A DNA stretch of 9,937 nt from JBFKOL01 sp041628815 (GTDB lineage: Bacteria; Bacteroidota; Bacteroidia; Chitinophagales; Saprospiraceae). Position numbers and translations under genes: made by a program. Positions 1 to 6,196 of the stretch are shown piece after piece. The first letter of the stretch is position 1, and each line of letters opens with the position of its first letter. Below the pieces are notes generated by a model that was not told the origin of the DNA, did no database searches, and was given only the letters and a program-made list of their open reading frames with translations. Where the stretch lies: the NCBI GenBank assembly GCA_041628815.1, contig JBFKOL010000149.1:1-9937 (forward strand), read 5' to 3'.

Positions 1-699
1 AACACCTACTAGGGTAGATCCCTGGCCGCTTAAGACAGACAGCACACCGGCAAAACCACATACCAACGCCAGGATGATATCTTGTGATTCGATAGCAGCA
101 TCCAATGCAACCAATGAAAAATCAGGAGTCATGACTCCCCAAAGAACTGAAATTCCAAATGCGATGATGGTGGCTATCACTCCTACAATAGCGGATCTTC
201 TTATGATGGAAACATCACCAAGTGTAGTTCCAAAAGCAAGCGACATATTTGGAGAAAGAAATGGAGCAATTACCATGGCTCCGATTATGATAGCCTGGTT
301 ATTCCTCAATATTCCTATCCCGGCAACAATCGCTGAAAGTATCACCATCAGCAAGAAATTGACCGAAAGGTTGACAGGCTTTTCTATATCGTCATACAAC
401 TCTTCTTTGCTGACCGATATAAATCTGCCCACTTGAATTTTATTGTCGGGAGTCTTTTTTTCATCCTTTGATTTGGGCAAGGTACCTTCTACCGGATAAA
501 GAACGATTCTTTGTCCAGAATACTTTTTTTCCAATTTTGAAAGGATTTCCTTGCTTGCATCGTCTTCTACAAGAATCTTCATAGAAATGAAATCCTCATC
601 GGTTGGCACCACCCATTTGTCCACGACGTGGAAATTCTTGAGCAAGGCGTCACATTCCCGCTTGTTTTCAGAAGGTATTAAAACTTCGATAAGTCTCAC
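1..699 (-). CDS. DUF389 (TIGR00341-type) membrane protein, 3' part cut by window edge
   Basis: Seen: an open frame on the minus strand runs 233 codons from position 699 to the left edge with no stop. Residues 1 to about 110 form a soluble domain beginning VRLIEVLIPSEN. Residues from about 115 are hydrophobic, with segments such as NFLLMVILSAIVAGIGIL, then NNQAIIIGAMVIAPFLSPNM and a further segment around VIATIIAFGISVLWG. Family knowledge: the (M/V)RLIEV opening, the QAIIIGAM-IAPF-SP motif and the GxL...R motif are typical of DUF389 hydrophobic proteins, whose function is not established. Start: the in-frame stretch back to the upstream TGA has no ATG, and the GTG at 697-699 lines up with the usual family N-terminus, so GTG is chosen. 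The gene points away from the SDR gene at 879. The complete protein should continue for further TM helices beyond the window. The family call is firm; the role is unknown. Confidence 0.85.
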   Translation of the reverse strand, partial: MRLIEVLIPSENKRECDALLKNFHVVDKWVVPTDEDFISMKILVEDDASKEILSKLEKKYSGQRIVLYPVEGTLPKSKDEKKTPDNKIQVGRFISVSKEELYDDIEKPVNLSVNFLLMVILSAIVAGIGILRNNQAIIIGAMVIAPFLSPNMSLAFGTTLGDVSIIRRSAIVGVIATIIAFGISVLWGVMTPDFSLVALDAAIESQDIILALVCGFAGVLSVLSGQGSTLVGV

Positions 700-878
700 C
701 AGGTATGCATTTGCGCACCAAAATAGTAATTTGTATGACCCATAACGCTTATACTTTCTGACGTTTTCAGAATCAAACTTTTCATTTTTTATTTTGATGC
801 ATGCTCAGTACCCAATGATAAGGTCAATGAACTTGTTCCCGAAAGCACAGTTTTACTTACAGTCTCTAATTGAGTTCG
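700..878. promoter_or_regulatory. Divergent intergenic region between DUF389 and SDR-DUF2867 genes
   Basis: The two flanking genes start on opposite strands, so this 179-base AT-rich stretch must carry both promoters if each gene is transcribed from its own start. I scanned both strands for the Bacteroidota TAnnTTTG box and found only near matches (for example a TATTTTGA around 790-800), none exact. No convincing ORF or hairpin was seen. Confidence 0.4.
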
Positions 879-2390
879 ATGCGCATTTTACTAACTGGTG
901 CTAATGGATATATTGGAAAGAGATTATTACCCGAACTGGTAGACCAGGGGCACTATGTCGTAGCATGTGTTCGCGATAGGGACCGGATAAAAATACCGGA
1001 ATACCTGAATGCTTCTGTAGAAGTGATCGAAGTGGATTTTCTCGACCCATCCACGACGACCAGGATACCACCAGACATCGAAGCAGCTTATTACCTCATC
1101 CACAGCATGAGTTCCAAGACAGACGCATTTGATCGATTGGAGGCCGAGGCAGCCCATCATTTTGTCGATGCGATGGATGGAACCGGGGTAAAACAGATCA
1201 TCTACCTTGGCGGGATAGCCAATGCAGAACATCTCAGTCAACATCTACAATCGCGTCTTGCCGTAGAACACATTCTCAGGTCAGCCAAATCACCCGTCAC
1301 TGCTTTCAGGGCAGGTATCATCGTCGGTTCGGGAAGCGCCTCATTTGAAATCGTTCGGGACCTCACAGAGAAGCTACCGGTCATGATTACACCCAAATGG
1401 GTTCAGACGAGATCCAAGCCTATTGCCATACGCAATGTGATTCAATTCCTCATTCGCTCATTGCTCAAAAAAAATATGCTTGGCAAAAGCTACGATATAG
1501 GGGGCCCTGAGGTTTTGACATACAGCGATATGTTGAACATTTATGCACGGGTCAGGGGATTAAAAAGGAGGATCATACACACCCCTTTCCTATCTCCGAA
1601 GTTGTCGTCCTACTGGTTGTACTTTGTCACCTCCACCAACTACAACCTGGCCGTCAATTTGGTCAACAGTATGAAGGTCGAGGTCATACCTGAAGAAAAT
1701 GAAGCTGCAAAGCTCCTTAGTATCGATCTAATTCCTTATGCAAAGGCTGTGGAAATGGCCTTCCAGAAAATCGAAGCCGACGCCGTCCCAAGCAGCTGGA
1801 AGGACGCTTATGCCTCCAGTGCTGCGGACATTAATATCTCAGAACGAGTTAAGGTGCCGGAGCACGGTTGCTTCACTGACGCCCGTAAAGGCCTGTTTCA
1901 CGGCCCCCCAGATGCACTGATTGAAACCATATGGTCGATTGGCGGAGAAACTGGATGGTATTATGCAAATTTTCTGTGGAAACTTCGCGGTTTGTTGGAT
2001 AAGTTGGTTGGCGGAGTAGGTTTGAGGAGAGGACGTACACGACGAAACGACATTGAAGAAGGCGATGCTCTTGATTTTTGGCGAGTGGTACTGGCAGATA
2101 AGTCACAGAGGCGACTACTTTTATTTGCAGAGATGAAACTACCTGGTGAAGCGTGGTTAGAATTTGAAATCAATCCCATCAATGACAATGCTTGTGAATT
2201 GGTTCAGACGGCCACCTTTCGTCCCAGGGGAATTCTGGGAAGACTCTATTGGCATTCTCTTGTGCCAGCCCATCATTTTGTATTCAATGGTATGTTGCGC
2301 AATATCCTTCTTGACGCTTCCAAACGCTCATCTGGGTTGAACGAATCCGTAAACAATCGTAGGGATCTAAGCGGTGGTGATGTCGAATAA
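879..2390 (+). CDS. Atypical SDR NAD(P)-binding protein fused to C-terminal DUF2867
   Basis: Seen: 503 residues. The N-terminus MRILLTGANGYIG (residues 1-13) carries the Rossmann dinucleotide motif TGxxGxxG, followed by the hydrophobic strands and acidic turn EVIEVDFLD, then YYLIHSM and IIYLGGI. The segment FRAGIIVGSGSASFEIVRDL (about 144-163) and the later GGPEVLTYSDML resemble the NmrA / atypical SDR_a5 group. From about residue 320 to 480 a second domain follows, with SIGGETGWYYANFLWKLRG and a LEFEI...ATFRPRGILGRLYW pattern typical of DUF2867. Family knowledge: this SDR-DUF2867 fusion is widespread, about 480-500 residues, and lacks an assigned substrate. A classical YxxxK dyad is not obvious, so it may act as a nucleotide-binding or redox-sensing protein rather than a standard dehydrogenase. 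Start: a TTG at 870 is in frame, but the ATG at 879 places the Rossmann strand at the very N-terminus and is preferred. The next gene begins 55 bases downstream on the same strand. Confidence 0.88.
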   Translation: MRILLTGANGYIGKRLLPELVDQGHYVVACVRDRDRIKIPEYLNASVEVIEVDFLDPSTTTRIPPDIEAAYYLIHSMSSKTDAFDRLEAEAAHHFVDAMDGTGVKQIIYLGGIANAEHLSQHLQSRLAVEHILRSAKSPVTAFRAGIIVGSGSASFEIVRDLTEKLPVMITPKWVQTRSKPIAIRNVIQFLIRSLLKKNMLGKSYDIGGPEVLTYSDMLNIYARVRGLKRRIIHTPFLSPKLSSYWLYFVTSTNYNLAVNLVNSMKVEVIPEENEAAKLLSIDLIPYAKAVEMAFQKIEADAVPSSWKDAYASSAADINISERVKVPEHGCFTDARKGLFHGPPDALIETIWSIGGETGWYYANFLWKLRGLLDKLVGGVGLRRGRTRRNDIEEGDALDFWRVVLADKSQRRLLLFAEMKLPGEAWLEFEINPINDNACELVQTATFRPRGILGRLYWHSLVPAHHFVFNGMLRNILLDASKRSSGLNESVNNRRDLSGGDVE

Positions 2391-2405
2391 ATCCAATGAT
2401 CTTCA

Positions 2406-2430
2406 ATAGGGCAGAACAATAATGCCTTAT
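2406..2430 (+). repeat. Hairpin in the gap between SDR and kinase genes
   Basis: ATAGGGCA (2406-2413) can pair with TGCCTTAT (2423-2430) across a 9-base loop, with one G-U pair. It sits 16 bases after the SDR stop and 16 bases before the kinase start. It lacks a following T-run, so it could be a weak attenuator or processing site, or simply chance. The gap is only 55 bases and I see no exact TAnnTTTG box in it. Confidence 0.3.
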
Positions 2431-2445
2431 ATTGTCGCTGACTAA

Positions 2446-4563
2446 ATGGATTCCTTAAAATTGAGACTTTGGAAACGACTTTCCCGGGGACTGTCTTATT
2501 GGGCGGGAATTGGGTCGCTGGCGACTTTCATTTTTTTTTCTGACACAGCATCTTCTCAAGAAGATTTTTTCTTACAATATTCGGCATCGCTCAGAGACTC
2601 TACTGACCTTGCTGTCCTTGCCGACAGTATTTACGCAACACACTCGGATCCCGAAAAATCCCTGCAATTAATCAGGCTCTATAAAAGACTGGCAAAAGCC
2701 AATCCTGATATCCCAAATCGGCTGCAATGGGTTGAATTACTTCGTGGATACCGCTACAACGGTATCGCCTGGAGCAACAATCGCGTAGATTTTGCCAAAG
2801 CGCATCGATACCTCGACAGTGCTGACATGGTATTCCAGTCCCTGGATAATGAAAACGGACTCTGGATGAACACCTACGGAAGAGCTTCCATCCATAAAAA
2901 CAAAGGAGAAAATGGCGACGCCCTGAGACTTTTCCGCCAGTACCTGGCTCATTACAGTGACCCGTTCGATTCGGTCTATGTGGCAAATGTGCAATACCAG
3001 ATTGGCGTAGTCCTGCAACAGATGGGTAAGATAGATGAAAGTACAGATGCCATCCTCGCTTCAGTGCGTATTGATGAGGCTTTGGGGAGAATTCAGAGCG
3101 CGGCTAACGGGCTGAATAGTATAGCCAACGGTTTCAAGAAAATAAGAAGATTTGACCAGGCAGAAGCTGCCTATCAAAGAGCCTGGGAAATCTACCACAA
3201 GCACGATAATAAGGGCGGCCAGGCTTTGGTTCTCGTCAATTATGCCAACTTGCTCAGCGACCTAGGGAAAAACGATGAGGCGTTATCAAAATTTTTGGAA
3301 GCCGAACAGCTGTCGAAAGCCGACCAAAATGAACACCTCTGGTCCCATGTTTTGGAAAACCTGGGCAACTTCTACATCGCAACCGGCGAAACGGCTAAAG
3401 CCAAATCTTACCTTGAACGCGCTTTGGCTCTCCGGAAAAAGTACAACAGTCAGCGTGAACTTTACCTGATCCAGATCAAAATCGCCAGCCTGGAACAATT
3501 GCTTGACAACCACACCAAGGCTTTGGAACTGTTGCTCCCCGCTCATCAAACAGCAGTCGAACTCAAAGAATTGGAAAATGCGCGGCGATCTGCAGAGTTA
3601 CTTGCAGACAGCTATCACGCTACGAACCAGTACAGTGAGGCTTACAAATTTGTAAAACTCGGCTCCTCCTACCAGGACAGCATCATTAATCGCGACATTT
3701 CCAATGCCGTCGCCGACATGAATACGCGTTATGAGACGGAAAAAAAAGAACAGGAGATCGCCCTGCTAACAGCACAAAACGAGCTCAAAGCACTCGAATC
3801 GCGCCAGCTTCGCACCATTGCTATCGGAGCTGGCACGGGCATGTTGATATTGGCATTGTTTTCGTGGATAATCTATTCCGACCGGAAAAAGATCTGGCGT
3901 CTCAATAATGAATTGTACCATAGCAATGAGGTTATTTCGAAGTCTCTTGAAGAGAAAAATATACTGCTAAAAGAAATCCATCACAGGGTTAAAAATAATC
4001 TGCAGGTCATATCGTCACTCCTCGGCATTCAATCTCGAAAGATTAAGGATTCCAAAGCATTTGAAGCCTTGACCGAAGGCAGGGCCAGGGTTAACTCGAT
4101 GTCGCTTATTCACCAGGATCTGTATAATCAAGACAACCTCAAAGGCATCGAGATGAAGTCCTACCTTGAAAAACTTGTAGACAGCCTGTTCGATACTTAC
4201 AACATTTCCGATGGTGATATAGTGCTGGAGTCAGATATTGACCCGTTGACTTTGGACATCGATACCGTCATTCCCCTCGGTCTTATTATCAACGAACTTA
4301 TTAGCAATGCGCTCAAATATGCCTTCCCGACGGGAAAAGGAAAAATTACGGTCAAGCTCAAGCAAACGGACCGTGGACTTCTTTTAGATGTTTCGGACAA
4401 TGGTATCGGAATGGACAATCCCGACCAGGTGGTCCATGGCGACACCTTTGGCTATGATCTCATATCAGCCTTGGTTGATAAATTGGACGGCTCCCTTTCC
4501 ATTGAGGTCAATGCAGGTACAAGGGTACACGCTGTTTTGAAGACCTACCAGGTGGCCGCATGA
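2446..4563 (+). CDS. TPR-sensor histidine kinase, HisKA_2 type
   Basis: Role: membrane sensor that autophosphorylates and passes the phosphate to the regulator encoded immediately downstream. Seen (705 residues): a basic start then a hydrophobic stretch ending TASSQ (about 15-38) as signal peptide; a long helical region (about 75-425) with degenerate TPR units such as AEAAYQRAWEIYHKH, LENLGNFYIATGETAKAKSYL and ALELLLPA; a charged coiled coil (about 428-455); one TM helix at about 457-477; then ILLKEIHHRVKNNLQVISSLL with the HRVKNN box (His 513 the expected phosphoacceptor, His 512 adjacent). The ATPase domain has the N box INELISNALKYAF (Asn 616 and Asn 621), the G1 box DNGIGM (651-656) and a G2-like TFGYDLISALV. 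Family knowledge: HisKA_2 / HATPase_c kinases with extracytoplasmic TPRs are common in Bacteroidota. The ligand is unknown. The stop overlaps the next start by ATGA, implying coupled translation. All catalytic boxes look intact. Confidence 0.95.
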   Translation: MDSLKLRLWKRLSRGLSYWAGIGSLATFIFFSDTASSQEDFFLQYSASLRDSTDLAVLADSIYATHSDPEKSLQLIRLYKRLAKANPDIPNRLQWVELLRGYRYNGIAWSNNRVDFAKAHRYLDSADMVFQSLDNENGLWMNTYGRASIHKNKGENGDALRLFRQYLAHYSDPFDSVYVANVQYQIGVVLQQMGKIDESTDAILASVRIDEALGRIQSAANGLNSIANGFKKIRRFDQAEAAYQRAWEIYHKHDNKGGQALVLVNYANLLSDLGKNDEALSKFLEAEQLSKADQNEHLWSHVLENLGNFYIATGETAKAKSYLERALALRKKYNSQRELYLIQIKIASLEQLLDNHTKALELLLPAHQTAVELKELENARRSAELLADSYHATNQYSEAYKFVKLGSSYQDSIINRDISNAVADMNTRYETEKKEQEIALLTAQNELKALESRQLRTIAIGAGTGMLILALFSWIIYSDRKKIWRLNNELYHSNEVISKSLEEKNILLKEIHHRVKNNLQVISSLLGIQSRKIKDSKAFEALTEGRARVNSMSLIHQDLYNQDNLKGIEMKSYLEKLVDSLFDTYNISDGDIVLESDIDPLTLDIDTVIPLGLIINELISNALKYAFPTGKGKITVKLKQTDRGLLLDVSDNGIGMDNPDQVVHGDTFGYDLISALVDKLDGSLSIEVNAGTRVHAVLKTYQVAA

Positions 4564-5162
4564 AATTTCTCAAAGACGCCCGCATTCTCATCGTCGAAGA
4601 CGATCCCATCATTGCCATGGACCTCCGGGGAATACTGCAGCAAAACGGATTAAAAGTGGCCGGTGTGGCAAAAAATGCCACAAGGGCATTTGATATCCTG
4701 GGCAACCATGAAATCGATCTGGCCATCATTGATATACACCTCGGAAGTGGCCCGAGCGGTATTGATGTGGCTGAGGTTATCCACGAAAAATACGAAATAC
4801 CTTATATCTTTCTCACCTCGTTTTCAGATCCGGATACCCTGGCAGCAGCCCAGGAACAGGGGCCCTACGGTTACCTTGTAAAACCTTTTCAGGATAAGAC
4901 ATTGCTGACCACCTTGCTCACGGCGTGGAATCAATATTCGCGAATGGACCAATACCGAAATAAACGCAGGTCAGACCTGATGAGCAAGCTTACACCCCAG
5001 GAGCAGGCCGTCTGTATGCAATTGGTCGCTGGCAAGTCTTACCGGCAATGCTGTGATTCCCTTTTTATCTCCATGAATACCCTAAAATTCCATGTTAAAA
5101 ACATCTACCAAAAGCTCGAATTGGGAGGGAGATCTGAACTGACAGCACTCTTCGTAGACTGA
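4560..5162 (+). CDS. Response regulator, REC domain plus LuxR/GerE DNA-binding domain
   Basis: Role: cytoplasmic transcription regulator phosphorylated by the upstream kinase. Seen (200 residues): the receiver domain spans about 7-122, with the acidic pair Asp 14 / Asp 15 in ILIVEDDPIIA, the phosphoacceptor Asp 58 in LAIIDIHLG, the switch Thr 86 in IFLTSF and the conserved Lys 108 in YLVKPF. A linker rich in Arg/Lys (about 128-140) leads to a GerE helix-turn-helix at about 143-198 (KLTPQEQAVCMQLVAGKSY, recognition helix around SMNTLKFHVKNIYQKL). The C-terminal domain departs from the NarL consensus at some positions (YRQCCDSLFIS instead of the usual NKEIA...LxIS), so its target sequence may be unusual. 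Start ATG lies inside the kinase stop (ATGA). All phosphorylation residues are present. Likely targets include its own neighbourhood, see the inverted repeats just after the stop. Confidence 0.95.
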   Translation: MKFLKDARILIVEDDPIIAMDLRGILQQNGLKVAGVAKNATRAFDILGNHEIDLAIIDIHLGSGPSGIDVAEVIHEKYEIPYIFLTSFSDPDTLAAAQEQGPYGYLVKPFQDKTLLTTLLTAWNQYSRMDQYRNKRRSDLMSKLTPQEQAVCMQLVAGKSYRQCCDSLFISMNTLKFHVKNIYQKLELGGRSELTALFVD

Positions 5163-5177
5163 TCTGGACTGAATACT

Positions 5178-5189
5178 ACACAAATGTGT
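5178..5189. promoter_or_regulatory. Short palindrome after the response regulator gene
   Basis: ACACA and TGTGT are perfectly inverted around a central AA. The total of 12 bases is 15 bases after the regulator stop and 2 bases before a longer inverted repeat. LuxR/GerE dimers usually bind short inverted repeats, so this is a candidate operator. That role is inference only, and a palindrome this short occurs by chance fairly often. Confidence 0.25.
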
Positions 5190-5191
5190 GG

Positions 5192-5228
5192 CATGACACA
5201 TTCCCGGCATCCATACCTTGGTGTCATG
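5192..5228. repeat. Perfect 8-bp inverted repeat, 21-base spacer
   Basis: CATGACAC (5192-5199) and GTGTCATG (5221-5228) are exact reverse complements. As RNA this could fold into a hairpin with a wide 21-base loop just after the regulator stop. As DNA it could be two half-sites about three helical turns apart, centre to centre 29 bases. There is no T-run after it, so an intrinsic terminator is less likely. It lies about 200 bases upstream of the cupin start. Confidence 0.4.
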
Positions 5229-5357
5229 AAGAGCAGTATGAGGATAATCTGGAAAAATGAGGAAAAGGTACCAGGTGGCAAGTGGAAAGATGATTTCTCG
5301 TGCCGTGACTCCCTGGATTATTTTTTTTACCTCCATTTAAAGGAGATGGACGAAAAG

Positions 5358-5380
5358 TTATCATCACATCTCGGTGATAA
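5358..5380 (+). repeat. Hairpin 52 bases upstream of the cupin gene
   Basis: TTATCATC (5358-5365) pairs with GGTGATAA (5373-5380) around a 7-base loop, with one G-U pair. It is placed where a 5' leader of the cupin mRNA would be. It may affect mRNA stability or translation, or be chance. No riboswitch class is recognised. Confidence 0.35.
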
Positions 5381-5432
5381 ACCTCAAGACCGGAACATGT
5401 GCGAAACATAATATTCAATCAATACAGAAGTA

Positions 5433-5966
5433 ATGAAACGAAGTGTATTTATCAAATCATCCCTTGCAGGCGCTGCCCTGGTGTTAGTTCAGAAGATAAC
5501 CCGTTCCGAAAATACCGATCTGATCAAAAAGATGATTCCCAAAATCATCAGAAAAGGTGAAGGCCATGTTTTAAATGTCATTGGTGACATGCAAACCATC
5601 AAGTTGACCGGAGAGGAGACCAATGGGCAATTCACACTTATTGAAGAAGAGAATGTTCCCGGCACAATGATACCCATGCATACCCACAGTAATGAAGACG
5701 AAGTTTTCCGGGTTTTGGAAGGTCAGATGGAATTGACCGTAGGAGGAAAAACCACCGTATTGAATCCGGGCGATATCGGCTTTGGACCGCGAGGAGTCCC
5801 ACATTCATGGAGGATCGTTGGCAACCGGAAGGCTAAGGTCATCCTGAGCGTCTTTCCTGCGGGCATCGAATCCATGTTTGAGGAGCTTAGTCAACTTCCA
5901 GCAGGACCGCCGGATCTAACGAAAGTAGCTGAAATCTGCGGTCGTTACGGAGTGCACTTTGTATAA
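5433..5966 (+). CDS. Single-domain cupin with Tat-like N-terminus
   Basis: Seen (177 residues): the N-terminus MKRSVFIKSSLAGAALVL resembles the Tat signals MxRRxFIKSSLAGAA of Bacteroidota proteins, but has Lys-Arg where Arg-Arg is expected and no clear AxA cleavage site. A conserved cupin follows. Motif 1, G(x5)HxH(x4)E(x6)G, is exact, with His 83, His 85 and Glu 90 inside PMHTHSNEDEVFRVLEG. Motif 2 is GDIGFGPRGVPHSW with His 124, though the final Asn of the classical motif is replaced. The four ligands are enough to bind one divalent metal. Family knowledge: small cupin_2 proteins include isomerases, dioxygenases and sugar-binding proteins, so no reaction can be assigned. Context: same strand as the two-component genes after a 270-base gap; the GerE-only gene follows after 17 bases, so these two probably share a transcript. 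Export by Tat would put it in the periplasm with the kinase sensor domain, which is inference. Confidence 0.85.
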   Translation: MKRSVFIKSSLAGAALVLVQKITRSENTDLIKKMIPKIIRKGEGHVLNVIGDMQTIKLTGEETNGQFTLIEEENVPGTMIPMHTHSNEDEVFRVLEGQMELTVGGKTTVLNPGDIGFGPRGVPHSWRIVGNRKAKVILSVFPAGIESMFEELSQLPAGPPDLTKVAEICGRYGVHFV

Positions 5967-5983
5967 TAATAGATTTCCGCGTT

Positions 5984-6196
5984 ATGAAAACTCTTGACTC
6001 ATTGACTGGCAGAGAGACCGAGGTGCTACGACTCCTTGCCTTCGAATTTACTACTAAAGAAATCGCCCATAAACTAATGATCAGCAAACATACTGCTGAC
6101 AGTCACAGAAAAAACCTCCTGATCAAGATGGGTGTAAAGAATACCGCTGGATTGATACGTCGAGCGTTTGAATGCCGGATTCTCAAAGTAGGTTAA
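5984..6196 (+). CDS. Stand-alone LuxR/GerE helix-turn-helix protein
   Basis: Seen (70 residues): the whole protein is one GerE domain. It has SLTGRETEVLRLLAFEFTTK (residues 6-25), then EIAHKLMIS and the recognition helix around SKHTADSHRKNLLIKMG (34-50), ending LIRRAFECRI. All the usual anchors are present (LT-RE-EVL-L, T-KEIA--L-IS--T---H--N---K). There is no receiver, PAS or TPR domain. Interpretation: either a genuine short regulator whose activity is set by abundance or by partners, or the surviving DNA-binding part of a former larger regulator. The clean ATG start, the 17-base spacing from the cupin and an intact fold favour a real gene. It is more consensus-like than the GerE domain of the response regulator at 4560-5162. 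Its stop overlaps the opposite-strand GH127 stop by 4 bases (shared TTAA). A strong hairpin follows 1 base later. Confidence 0.85.
   Translation: MKTLDSLTGRETEVLRLLAFEFTTKEIAHKLMISKHTADSHRKNLLIKMGVKNTAGLIRRAFECRILKVG

Larger units (their letters stand above)
5184..5411 (+). other. Small open frame of doubtful coding status (75 codons)
   Basis: An ATG-started frame runs from 5184 to a TAA at 5409-5411, 21 bases before the cupin start. I recognise no domain, signal peptide or membrane segment. The product would be rich in charged residues (for example IIWKNEEKVPGGKWKDDF). The frame covers two inverted repeats and an eight-T run, which is more like a leader or regulatory stretch than a gene. 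An opposite-strand frame of similar length also exists, so open length alone is weak evidence. The stretch 5163-5432 otherwise holds no recognised gene. Confidence 0.15.

Noticed and set aside
74..436. Plus-strand open frame of 120 codons
   Set aside because: It is the antisense shadow of the DUF389 gene, whose minus-strand translation gives recognisable family motifs and TM helices.
5318..5332. Run of eight T after a short stretch that might be a terminator tail
   Set aside because: No stable GC-rich stem lies directly before the run, so an intrinsic terminator is not supported.
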